Shown in pieces: positions 18,000 to 27,115 of a stretch of 64,000 bases of DNA. This DNA is from Clostridia bacterium. GTDB taxonomy: Bacteria > Bacillota > Clostridia > Peptostreptococcales > Acidaminobacteraceae. The notes beneath the pieces were generated by a model, which saw nothing but the letters and a program-made list of their open reading frames with translations, made no database searches and had not been told where the DNA came from. Made by a program: the position numbers and the translations under genes. The number at the start of each line of letters is the position of its first letter. Positions within the stretch are counted from its first letter, which is position 1. The stretch lies in the NCBI GenBank assembly GCA_016938815.1, contig JAFGTX010000066.1, positions 1 to 64,000 of the forward strand, in the 5' to 3' direction.

Positions 18000-19103
18000 C
18001 TACTTTTCCTGTTCTGTCAAATGTCGATTGACCATGACGACCAAGAAAGCAAAAATACCGATAAACATAAGATTCAACAAGTAAAAACCACCTGTTTTCA
18101 GTAGCGTGTTTTTACCAATCGCCGCTTCATCGAAAACTGCAAGCGCCTTCCAATCGGTTCCACTTATTGGATGACCCACAACATAATCATTCTTTATCTT
18201 CTTCATAAAGGGATACGTCGCCCCTTCAAGAAATTCCGTCGATGACAATACACCTTCGTGCTCTAAGGACACCGCATCCGGCGTGACCGTTTGAAAATTT
18301 TCAATGACCCATGCTTCAGAACCACTGATTACAGAAAACTCATAATTCTGTTCAAAGGTATGCAAGCGCTGACGCAATTCCTCTACCGGAAACAAAATCG
18401 TCAAAAGGTAACGCTGTGAATTATCTTCATTCAGTTGCACAGTCTTACCATAATACAAGCCATCTTCCCCTGGCACGGTTTCAACACGCCATCGGTCTAA
18501 GTCTTCTGATTCCAACTCTAAAAAGTGTTCATAATAAGCAACAATGTCGCTACGCCCATTGCCGTCGATACCTTCGTCGTAAGGCGTAATCGCCGTATAG
18601 CCAAAAGGTGAACTCAGGACCAATTTGGCGCTAGGCGCCAAAGCTTGCTGTATAAAAGCCTGATCTTTATAGCCTTCGAAGACGCGATTCACTTCAATCC
18701 GCAAATCCGTTGGCATTGATTTCAGGTAATCTTTATAAAGCATCAACACATCCGCCTCATCCAAATCGATTTTGGCATTATAGGTTCTTTCGATATCCTC
18801 ATCATAACTCATCGAAGACATATGATAGTCTTCAATAATCGAACGCGCTTGTTGGTCACTGAGTTCCATAACAAACCAGGATTTGAAAATTTCTAGCGCT
18901 TGAGCATCCTGTTCAAAGGAGCGCCTCATAATTTGGACGTTCTCCTCTATCGTATCCATCAGCGCCTCTTTGACCACATACCGTTCATGAGCCACATGTG
19001 TGTAAACGCCATAATTACCTAATATAAGTGTCATTACAAAAGCCACAACAATGCCTGCCATAAGCCATTGTCGCGTGCTGAATTTATCAATAATCTGTTT
19101 CAT
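18000..19103 (-). CDS. Membrane-anchored sensor-like protein, two TM segments, no output domain
   Basis: TM near N-terminus and C-terminus flanking a ~300 aa extracytoplasmic region. Confidence 0.7.
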   Translation of the reverse strand: MKQIIDKFSTRQWLMAGIVVAFVMTLILGNYGVYTHVAHERYVVKEALMDTIEENVQIMRRSFEQDAQALEIFKSWFVMELSDQQARSIIEDYHMSSMSYDEDIERTYNAKIDLDEADVLMLYKDYLKSMPTDLRIEVNRVFEGYKDQAFIQQALAPSAKLVLSSPFGYTAITPYDEGIDGNGRSDIVAYYEHFLELESEDLDRWRVETVPGEDGLYYGKTVQLNEDNSQRYLLTILFPVEELRQRLHTFEQNYEFSVISGSEAWVIENFQTVTPDAVSLEHEGVLSSTEFLEGATYPFMKKIKNDYVVGHPISGTDWKALAVFDEAAIGKNTLLKTGGFYLLNLMFIGIFAFLVVMVNRHLTEQEK

Positions 19104-19119
19104 TCTGTCACCATTATCC

Positions 19120-19728
19120 TTATTTAATTTCGTTTGGCGCCAATACCCCCAAAGAAATCACCATTTTAGTCGCTTCTTCTACTGTAATATTCAAATACTT
19201 CACTTCCTCTGGACTGACAAAAATCATGAATCCACTTGTCGGATTTGGTGTTGTCGGCACAAAAACAGCCAACATGTGCTCACCATCAATCATGACGTTG
19301 TCATTGGAAATGAAACCGATGCTTTGTGTGCCCTTTCTTGGGAAATCCACGAGCACGGGCTTCTTAAAGGCCACCTTTTCCTTTTTGAAAACCGAGTTGC
19401 TGATATCTCTTGTAGCATTATAGACAATCTGTGCGTATGGAATCTTTGCAATGACTTTTTCAAAAAGTGCAATCAGACGATTGCCCAAATACTGTTTAAC
19501 CAGCAGACCTGCACCGTAGACCAAAACAATCGTAATCAGAAATCCAAGCCCCACAATGCGCTTTCCGAATAGTTGTTTAATAACCGTTGAAAGTATGCCA
19601 TCTACAAAGAGAAAAGCCTTTACAAAAACATAAATCGTAATGGAAATCGGCAATATTGCCGACAATCCTGCCAAAAAAGTATTTACATAATGTTTTTTAA
19701 ACTGATCTTTCGGCATCGTATCCGCCAC
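19120..19728 (-). CDS. DUF502 family membrane protein
   Basis: Two TMs; IPYAQIVYNATRDISN and VFVPTTPNPTSGF motifs. Confidence 0.9.
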   Translation of the reverse strand: MADTMPKDQFKKHYVNTFLAGLSAILPISITIYVFVKAFLFVDGILSTVIKQLFGKRIVGLGFLITIVLVYGAGLLVKQYLGNRLIALFEKVIAKIPYAQIVYNATRDISNSVFKKEKVAFKKPVLVDFPRKGTQSIGFISNDNVMIDGEHMLAVFVPTTPNPTSGFMIFVSPEEVKYLNITVEEATKMVISLGVLAPNEIK

Positions 19729-19811
19729 CTTTTTTTATTTTATGATATCATTATAAAATAACGCTTAACAAAATACATCAAATACAATCATAATATTGAA
19801 AAGAGGTCAAC

Positions 19812-20507
19812 ATGTCAATATCAGATCAAATCATTTATGAAGATAAACATATTATTGTTTTGTCAAAACTTCCGGGACAACTCAGTCAGCCTGATAAAAT
19901 GAACCAAAGTAATTTGAAATCGGAGTTGGAGGATTATTTGCTGACATCTGGACAACGTCAAAAATCACCCTTTGTCGGTGTCATCCACCGACTGGATCGA
20001 CCTGTCGGCGGCGTCATGGTCTATGGCAAGACCAAAGAAGGCACGCGCGAGCTGAACAACCAACTACAAACGGATGCCTTTAAAAAAGTCTATCTCGCTG
20101 TGGTAAAAGGCATTCCAACCCCTGAACAAGGAAATTTACAACATTATTTGGTCAAGAATCAAAAATTGAATCTTTCCAAGGTTGTTCCTGAAAATACAGC
20201 CAACAGCAAAATGGCCTCACTCGATTATAGTGTGATTGACACCAAGACACACCCACATCTTGGTCCATGCAGCCTTATAAAGGTGACACTCCACACCGGA
20301 CGTCACCATCAAATCCGCGTCCAATTCGCCCATGTAGGTCATCCACTTCTAGGCGATACGAAATACGGCGAAAAAGACGGACAAGCGATTGGTCTTTGGG
20401 CCTATCAGCTGACTTTGAAAGTACCTTTCAAAGATGCCACGGAGACCTTCAGTAGACTTCCTGAAGATGCACCTTTTAGCCTATTTGATATGGCAAAATT
20501 GCGCTAG
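19812..20507 (+). CDS. RluA family pseudouridine synthase
   Basis: GVIHRLDRPVGGVMVYGKT, LHTGRHHQIRVQFA. Confidence 0.93.
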   Translation: MSISDQIIYEDKHIIVLSKLPGQLSQPDKMNQSNLKSELEDYLLTSGQRQKSPFVGVIHRLDRPVGGVMVYGKTKEGTRELNNQLQTDAFKKVYLAVVKGIPTPEQGNLQHYLVKNQKLNLSKVVPENTANSKMASLDYSVIDTKTHPHLGPCSLIKVTLHTGRHHQIRVQFAHVGHPLLGDTKYGEKDGQAIGLWAYQLTLKVPFKDATETFSRLPEDAPFSLFDMAKLR

Positions 20508-21031
20508 TCCAACGATTTAATATATAGAGGGGTGTATCTGAGCACCCCCGTTTCAGAACTGCTCTCCATCAAGGCAAGAGACTTTACCTGAACCTGGCAC
20601 TTCTCTTTGAATGCCGGTAAGCCATCAATAACAACCTGGCGTCCCAAGGTGATATGCGGTGTATAGGCTTGTTCCTCCACCGTTTGCAAAATACTTTCTA
20701 CCGCACAACGAATCCGTTCGTGCAAAACATTCAAGGCTTCCGATGGCTCTATGCCGACCCATGGAATGCACTTGCTTTTCTTTTGGAAAGAGCCAATCCG
20801 ATCCAAGGTGATTGTAAAACCTGACATATCCTTTACCGCCTCGACTACGGCTAGCCAAAGCGGTTCAACTAGATCATCATCCACCATCCCAAGAAATTTT
20901 ATCGTCAAATGAAAATTTTCCTTGTCATGAAATTTACCGCTTTTCGCTTGATGCATCACCGACTTTTGAGCAGTACTCAGAACCGCCTTGACATCATCCT
21001 CAAAGGGTATTGCAAAAAAAATACGTTTCAT
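20504..21031 (-). CDS. thpR: RNA 2',3'-cyclic phosphodiesterase
   Basis: HLTIKFLG and HITLGR paired HxT motifs; start MKRIFFAIPF with RBS. Confidence 0.9.
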   Translation of the reverse strand: MKRIFFAIPFEDDVKAVLSTAQKSVMHQAKSGKFHDKENFHLTIKFLGMVDDDLVEPLWLAVVEAVKDMSGFTITLDRIGSFQKKSKCIPWVGIEPSEALNVLHERIRCAVESILQTVEEQAYTPHITLGRQVVIDGLPAFKEKCQVQVKSLALMESSSETGVLRYTPLYIKSLD

Positions 21032-21164
21032 AAGGCACCTCCTGCAGACTCTCATGTAGTAAGTATACGTCAGCCTTTTTACAAGGGCAAGTCTCTTCCC
21101 TCATGTTGACGTATGCAACCTTTAATCTTTATAATAGTAGGAGAAAATCACTCAGGAGGTATTT

Positions 21165-21674
21165 ATGTTAAAAGAAATCAGTGAACTTACATTTAAAGAT
21201 AAAAAACAAATGTACAATTTTATGAAAATGCGTCTCACCGCACTCATCGGTGAAGAATCAGACTGGTTGGCCAATCTCTCCAACGCTTCCGCACTCATGT
21301 GGCAAATTCTAGATGATATCAACTGGTCGGGATTCTATCTCATGAAAAACGGAAAACTGGTTCTAGGACCCTTTCAAGGAAAACCGGCCTGTGTCAACAT
21401 TGAGGTCGGAAAGGGCGTTTGTGGCACGGCTGCTTCCACCAAGGTATACCAACTCGTTAAAGACGTTCACGACTTCCCTGGGCACATCGCCTGCGATTCT
21501 GCTTCTAACTCCGAAGTCGTCATCCCAATCATCATCGACGGCACCGTCGTTGGCGTACTGGACATTGACAGCCCTTCGCTGAACCGATTTGACCACGAGG
21601 ACGTCGAAGGCTTAACCAAGTTTGTCGATATCCTCATCAAATACATCGATTTTGAAAGCGCTTTAAACCGATAA
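21165..21674 (+). CDS. GAF domain protein, free methionine-(R)-sulfoxide reductase-like
   Basis: GPFQGKPACVNIEVGKGVCGTAA and DFPGHIACDSASNSEVVIP. Confidence 0.85.
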   Translation: MLKEISELTFKDKKQMYNFMKMRLTALIGEESDWLANLSNASALMWQILDDINWSGFYLMKNGKLVLGPFQGKPACVNIEVGKGVCGTAASTKVYQLVKDVHDFPGHIACDSASNSEVVIPIIIDGTVVGVLDIDSPSLNRFDHEDVEGLTKFVDILIKYIDFESALNR

Positions 21675-21678
21675 AACA

Positions 21679-21723
21679 AAAAATGCAAAGGAGCACCCGC
21701 TGAAGTGCTCCTTTTCGCATTTC
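21679..21723. terminator. Intrinsic terminator, likely shared by convergent genes
   Basis: AAATGCAAAGGAGCAC / GTGCTCCTTTTCGCATTT. Confidence 0.75.
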
Positions 21724-21757
21724 TTTTTATCAAATTTATATAAACCACATTTGTTTT

Positions 21758-21859
21758 TTATGCTTCTTTTTTGTTAAATGCTAAATTGATCAAATAAATG
21801 AAACCTGCTAAATAAAATCCGATGACCAAAGTCATCATAACCATTGATTGAATTGACAT
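21758..21859 (-). CDS. metS: MetS-like small subunit of NSS transporter (33 aa)
   Basis: MSIQSMVMMTLVIGFYLAGFIYLINLAFNKKEA*; single TM, overlaps the stop of the NSS transporter; below ORF-track cutoff. Confidence 0.85.
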   Translation of the reverse strand: MSIQSMVMMTLVIGFYLAGFIYLINLAFNKKEA

Positions 21860-23355
21860 TATTCAGCCACCCCTTCCATTGCTTCTTCAGCATTCTTGTG
21901 GGACATTTTATTAGCGAACAGTTTGTTCGTTGAAAATGCAAATACAAACAGAATTGCAAACTGCACAAGAATTGTGCCTACACTGAACACTTCTTTTGGA
22001 TCTAACCAGCTATCTGGATACCATGTACTCGCTTGCCACATCCACCAGCCAAGTAAAATAACGAAGATGAAAGGAATCATATACATCGTATACGTCCACC
22101 ATTTTGGTACTTTTAAGTCTGCCCATGGTGCATTGATGATTTCCGTTCTGATCTTTTCTGGACCATAGTTAATCATTGCCAACGCTACAAATAGGCCACT
22201 CACTAGAAGCGCTACACCCCATACCCAGTCTTGGTTGTCTAGGATATTCAAACTATAAGCCGATGGAATTCCTAATAAGAAACCAAAACCTGTTACGATC
22301 AATGTCGACTTTTGTCTGTTTAAACCTGCATCCATGAAAGTACGAACACCTACTTCGATCATAGGAAGTAATGAAGATAAGGCTGCAATCGCCATAGCTA
22401 AGAAGAAGACCGCTGCTACCAATTGACCAAATGGCATTGTTGTAAATAATTGTGCCAAGTAGATAAATGTCAATCCAGAGTTACCTGCGCTAAGTACTTC
22501 ACCTGCAAATTCTGGGCTAGGTGATAATGCGAAGATCGCACTCATAACGGTTACACCTGCTAAAAGCGCACCTACATTATTACCAAATCCCATAATCGCA
22601 CAGTTACATGGAATATCTTCTTTCGCATGCGTATAAACCGCATAAGTGATAATGAAACCCCAGCCTGCGCCTGTCGACCAAGCACACTGTGTGAATGCTT
22701 CCAACCAGATTTTCGGATTCGAAAGCATCGCAATATCTGGGTTGAAAAGATACTGTAAACCTTGTAATGCACCTGGTAATGTGACCGCTCTCACAAACGC
22801 ACCAATCAAGAGTACAAATAACATTGGAATCATAATCTTGCTGGCTTTTTCAATACCACCAGAAACACCTTTGTAGATAATAATTGTTGCAATCGCCATT
22901 GAGATAAAGTGGAATAGAATCGTTTGCGATGGCGTCGTCGTAAACGTCTTCCAGATGACTTCCGTCATTTCAGTTGTTGAATTTGGTGCAAAAGCGCCAG
23001 TTAGCGCCAAGGTGAAATACTTCACGCACCAGCCCATGACCACCGAATAATAAAACATGATCAATAAGCACACACCAACAATCCAAGTACCCATCCATGT
23101 GAATTTCTTTCCAAGGAAATCCCTAAAACCAGCAATAGCACCGTATCCAGTTTTCTTACCAATAACCATTTCAGCCATTAATAATGGAATACCCCAAGTG
23201 AATAGCGCAATCGTCCACGCTATGATAAAGGGGCCACCACCATTTGCCGCGGCTACTCTTGGAAAACGCCAGATGTTTCCAGTCCCTATTGCCATACCAA
23301 TACTTGCTGCAATGAAGCCCCATCTACTGCTCCATTGTTCTTGTCCTTTACTCAC
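21859..23355 (-). CDS. Sodium-dependent NSS family transporter
   Basis: SRWGFIAASIGMAIGTGNIWRFPRVAAANGGGPF; GTG start (VSKGQEQ) with GGAGG RBS. Confidence 0.93.
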   Translation of the reverse strand: MSKGQEQWSSRWGFIAASIGMAIGTGNIWRFPRVAAANGGGPFIIAWTIALFTWGIPLLMAEMVIGKKTGYGAIAGFRDFLGKKFTWMGTWIVGVCLLIMFYYSVVMGWCVKYFTLALTGAFAPNSTTEMTEVIWKTFTTTPSQTILFHFISMAIATIIIYKGVSGGIEKASKIMIPMLFVLLIGAFVRAVTLPGALQGLQYLFNPDIAMLSNPKIWLEAFTQCAWSTGAGWGFIITYAVYTHAKEDIPCNCAIMGFGNNVGALLAGVTVMSAIFALSPSPEFAGEVLSAGNSGLTFIYLAQLFTTMPFGQLVAAVFFLAMAIAALSSLLPMIEVGVRTFMDAGLNRQKSTLIVTGFGFLLGIPSAYSLNILDNQDWVWGVALLVSGLFVALAMINYGPEKIRTEIINAPWADLKVPKWWTYTMYMIPFIFVILLGWWMWQASTWYPDSWLDPKEVFSVGTILVQFAILFVFAFSTNKLFANKMSHKNAEEAMEGVAE

Positions 23356-23385
23356 GAATAAAACCTCCACCCTTGTTAGTTTCAT

Positions 23386-23662
23386 AACAATCCAGATTAT
23401 TAAAAATGCATTCGCGAACATTCTGTACTCCGAATGCATTTATTAACTTTCTGTAATTTTATGATCACTGCTCATTTATTATGTTATCTCAATAATTTTG
23501 ACATTGCAAGGTTTTTGAAGGTTTCTTAGTATAATATTACGTTTTGTTAATAATTTAAATCTTAACTATTACAAACTCGTAATAATTCGAGCATTTGAAA
23601 ACATCGCTTGAATTTTCAGTCAACCGTATATTTACTCGGCTACTGCGTCACCAGGATTAATA
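23386..23662. repeat. Direct repeat copy 1 (about 277 bp), promoter/leader of the NSS transporter
   Basis: Collinear with 24727-25003; shared -35 TTGCAA, -10 TAACAT and leader hairpin. Confidence 0.85.
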
Positions 23663-23667
23663 AAAAA

Positions 23668-23700
23668 AATCCGTCTATGCACATGGCATACGGACGGATT
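23668..23700 (-). terminator. Intrinsic terminator of the TauE/SafE gene
   Basis: AATCCGTC.TATGC / GCATA.GACGGATT with T-run on the minus strand. Confidence 0.8.
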
Positions 23701-23754
23701 GTTTGATTTTTATTTATTTCAGCTATATGTTTCAATGGATTTCTTAATCCTCAA

Positions 23755-24651
23755 TTAATTTGAGGCCATCACAGGTTCACTTTTAGATTCATTTTTTCCT
23801 ACAGCTGATCTGAGCATGCTAACAGAAGTTATAAAGACTACCGCTACAACCAATTTATTAAGTGTGTCTACCGACATTGATTTGACTAAAAAGGCTGCCA
23901 GCAAGACCCCTACGACACCGAAAATATTAAATGCCATAGATAGATGTCTATTGAACGCACCCTCTTTAACGAATTTAATGGAAGCTACGGGCTGTAAAAA
24001 TGCAGCCGATCCCATCATAATCGGAAATGCGACTAATGGAGACATCCCTAAAGTGAATACCAAGGCCATTATTGGAGCGAAACATCCAACACCAAAACAT
24101 TGTGTAATACCGGCTATAAAAGCCCCAATACACCCAATGACAAGCTTTATTCCCGTCAACCCGACAGCGTCACCTCCTGGAGGCATCAAACCTGTCATTT
24201 TGCAAATCATAATTGTGGCAACCAATAACAAGGCGACCGCCATAGAAAGTTGTACTTTGACTTTAGGTAATTTAGAGACAAGCCCCGCACCAATGTAGGC
24301 ACCTAATGAACAGCTCACAAGGATAGCCACCAAGGTCGTCGTATCTACTTTGACGACCGTAATAAATATGAATGCTTCTGCAATCACAGGCAAGCAATTT
24401 GCAACATTCAACGTTCCTGGAATTTGTTTATCGTCAACCATTTTGGTGAACTTAAAAATTGCTGCAGACGGTGCAAAACTACCAACCCCAAGAGTATCAA
24501 AGAAATTTACAACCGCACCAATAGCGCCAGCTGTAAAGAAATTGATGTTTTCCAACTTGCCTTCTTTCTTTACCGCCAAATAATCTTTAACAAAAATAAA
24601 AATGAACATAACTGCAAATACAAATAAGGTACCTAATATAATTTGAACCAT
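23755..24651 (-). CDS. TauE/SafE family sulfite/anion exporter
   Basis: Multi-TM; FFDTLGVGSFAPS and GIKLVIGCIGAFIAGITQCFGVGCFAP motifs. Confidence 0.88.
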   Translation of the reverse strand: MVQIILGTLFVFAVMFIFIFVKDYLAVKKEGKLENINFFTAGAIGAVVNFFDTLGVGSFAPSAAIFKFTKMVDDKQIPGTLNVANCLPVIAEAFIFITVVKVDTTTLVAILVSCSLGAYIGAGLVSKLPKVKVQLSMAVALLLVATIMICKMTGLMPPGGDAVGLTGIKLVIGCIGAFIAGITQCFGVGCFAPIMALVFTLGMSPLVAFPIMMGSAAFLQPVASIKFVKEGAFNRHLSMAFNIFGVVGVLLAAFLVKSMSVDTLNKLVVAVVFITSVSMLRSAVGKNESKSEPVMASN

Positions 24652-24726
24652 GATATCCTCTCCTGACTTTCCAATCTCCCACGATTGTTTTCTACAAAAT
24701 CAAACCCAACATTTTGTTAATTAAAT

Positions 24727-25003
24727 AACAACACAGATCATTAAAAATGCATTCTCGAACATTCTGTACTCGAATGCATTTGTTAACTTTCTGTAATTTC
24801 ACGATTGTTATTCCTGCATTATGTTAACTCAACATTTTAGATATTGCAAGGTTTTTGAAGGTATCTTAGTATGAAATTACGGTTTGTTAATAATCTTACT
24901 CTGAAATGTTAATGTTGTTTAACATTTTGTACTTTTAACGAATTTAGTTTGAATGTTCAGTCAACTATATATTTGCTGGACTATTTCGTGATCCTGATTA
25001 ATG
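24727..25003. repeat. Direct repeat copy 2 (about 277 bp), promoter/leader of the TauE/SafE gene
   Basis: Collinear with 23386-23662. Confidence 0.85.
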
Positions 25004-25054
25004 AAACTTTCTAGGGGTAGTTAATGAAAAATAGCAAAATTAAGGAGGTTTATT

Positions 25055-25546
25055 ATGAAAAAGGCCGAACTGACAGCAATTAAACAAGCGATTCTCATGG
25101 AAATAGAGGGTTATGAGTTTTACAGAATGGCACAGAAGAATTTTGACAATCCAGAGGTTAAAGATGCTTTTGGCACCTTGATGGATGAAGAACGGATGCA
25201 CGCCGACTGGCTCAAAACAACCTACGAACACTTAAATCACTCACCAGATAAAAGCTTGGATCTGTCGTTTCTGGACACAAAGCCCAGCGCTAAGATATTT
25301 GATTGGAAAAATCTGATGCACCAAAGCGCGCAGTCACCCCTAGCCGCTTTAGGCATTGCTCTTGAATTGGAGAAGAGCTCAATGGCGCATTATAAAAATC
25401 TGGCTCAACAGGCCGATGACGCTAATTTAGAACGATTGTTTAACGTACTCGCGACTTGGGAAGAATCTCATTATAAACAGTTCGACGAACTGTATCAACA
25501 ACTGAAGGATGAGTGGTGGTCAACACAGCACTATGCACCATTCTAA
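25055..25546 (+). CDS. Ferritin-like / rubrerythrin-type diiron protein
   Basis: EIEGYEFYRMAQ, DEERMHADWL, ELEKSSMAHY, EESHYKQF helical E..H pattern; RBS aaggagg. Confidence 0.85.
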   Translation: MKKAELTAIKQAILMEIEGYEFYRMAQKNFDNPEVKDAFGTLMDEERMHADWLKTTYEHLNHSPDKSLDLSFLDTKPSAKIFDWKNLMHQSAQSPLAALGIALELEKSSMAHYKNLAQQADDANLERLFNVLATWEESHYKQFDELYQQLKDEWWSTQHYAPF

Positions 25547-25551
25547 ATAAG

Positions 25552-25585
25552 AAAGGTGATGCGTTGATTAACGCATCACCTTTTT
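25552..25585. terminator. Intrinsic terminator, bidirectional
   Basis: AAAGGTGATGCGTT-GATT-AACGCATCACCTTTTT. Confidence 0.85.
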
Positions 25586-25592
25586 AAAAGGG

Positions 25593-26123
25593 CTATTCTG
25601 CCAAACTTTCCTTGATTTTTTCCACTGCCTCAGCAGATAGGACACTTGGTTTATCGATCACATAGGCTACGAATTCTTTAAGCGGCACGATCGGCACACC
25701 GATGTTCAACTTTGCCACCGCTCTTTTTGATAAGCAAATCACTTCATACACCGGAATTTCCATTTCTAGATATTCCCCTATTTTTTCAAATTCCCGCCGC
25801 TGCTTTTCCATCCGTCTGACTGGATTGGGCATGGAAAGTTTCCTATGTTCAAGCACCTGATACCAAGATACATCTTCCTCATCCCCATAGACGCGGCCCA
25901 ATATTTCTGAGTTATAATAGATATTAAAGATACCACGAGTGGAAACAAAGAGATAGGGTGCTAATGTTTGATTATCCAGCATCACATCTTCTATGACCGA
26001 GCCATGAGCCATGAGTTGTTCCAAATAGGCTTCAAAAGGTTCCTCTCCTTTGAATTGACCAACACGCCATCTAAACAGGAAGAAGATTCCCGCTAAAAAA
26101 ATCAAAAATATCACTAAATGCAT
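25593..26123 (-). CDS. Membrane-anchored NERD-like protein (degenerate)
   Basis: N-terminal TM; GIFNIYYNSEILGRVYG..W..PNPVRRMEKQ NERD-like layout; start MHLVIFLIF with RBS. Confidence 0.5.
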   Translation of the reverse strand: MHLVIFLIFLAGIFFLFRWRVGQFKGEEPFEAYLEQLMAHGSVIEDVMLDNQTLAPYLFVSTRGIFNIYYNSEILGRVYGDEEDVSWYQVLEHRKLSMPNPVRRMEKQRREFEKIGEYLEMEIPVYEVICLSKRAVAKLNIGVPIVPLKEFVAYVIDKPSVLSAEAVEKIKESLAE

Positions 26124-26238
26124 ATGTCCACCTATCTTTCTATCGCTTTTTCCAATAAATGTGTTATGATAATTATGCCTTTCTTTGAGGTTTCGAAGAC
26201 TTATTTCTATTATAAACAAAACTTTAGGAGTTGAATAC

Positions 26239-27105
26239 ATGGACGAAAAAAATAAAGGCATTATTTTGATTATTCTTTCATCACTTTTCTTTGCTTTGAT
26301 GGCAACGACCGTCAAATTCGCCGAAGGCTATTCCTTGGCTGAAAAAGTGTTCTTTAGAAATTTCATCGGCTTACTGGTCATGACCTACAGCATCTATCAA
26401 CAGAAGATTTCATTCAAACCCAACAATTTGAAACTGCTAACGCTTCGATCACTTCTGGGCTTATCTGGCGTTTACCTTTATTTTATTACCTTGGGTCACT
26501 TGGACCTAAGTCTGGCAGTTACCCTGAACAAAACATCACCCTTTTTCGTTATGATTTTTGCAGTCATCTTCTTGAACGAGAAATTGACACGATATAAACT
26601 GGTGAGTCTAATTGTCGCGATCGGTGGCGTAATTATCATTATGCGACCTTCAGCAGCATTTGATCCTGTCTATGGCATCGTGGCACTATGCGCCGCAGTT
26701 GTAGCCGGTGGCGCCTACACGGTCGTACGCATGCTCAAAGACTATGACCATCCGCTGGTCGTCATCTTCTATTTTTGTCTCTATTCTGTCCTCATCACTG
26801 GACCGATTGCCTTAAAAAGCGGCATGCACATCACTTCATTTAAGGACATTGGTATACTGACACTCATCGGCTTGTTCGCAGTCATCGCTCAAACACTCAT
26901 GACTTTCGCCTATCGATACGCCCCCGCTTCTGAGTTGGCGATTTATTCTTATATGAATATCGTTTTTTCATTCATCATCGGCGTGGTATTATTTCACGAA
27001 AGTCTTGCCATAATAAATGCCGTCGGTGTGATGCTCATCATTCTTGCGGGTTATATCAACTATCTTGGACAGATGAAAAACCTACATAAAATTTCAAAAG
27101 CATAG
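26239..27105 (+). CDS. EamA/DMT family transporter
   Basis: Ten TM pattern; GVYLYFITLGHLDLSLAVTLNKTSPFFV; start MDEKNKG with RBS. Confidence 0.9.
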   Translation: MDEKNKGIILIILSSLFFALMATTVKFAEGYSLAEKVFFRNFIGLLVMTYSIYQQKISFKPNNLKLLTLRSLLGLSGVYLYFITLGHLDLSLAVTLNKTSPFFVMIFAVIFLNEKLTRYKLVSLIVAIGGVIIIMRPSAAFDPVYGIVALCAAVVAGGAYTVVRMLKDYDHPLVVIFYFCLYSVLITGPIALKSGMHITSFKDIGILTLIGLFAVIAQTLMTFAYRYAPASELAIYSYMNIVFSFIIGVVLFHESLAIINAVGVMLIILAGYINYLGQMKNLHKISKA

Positions 27106-27115
27106 GAGTTTTGAC

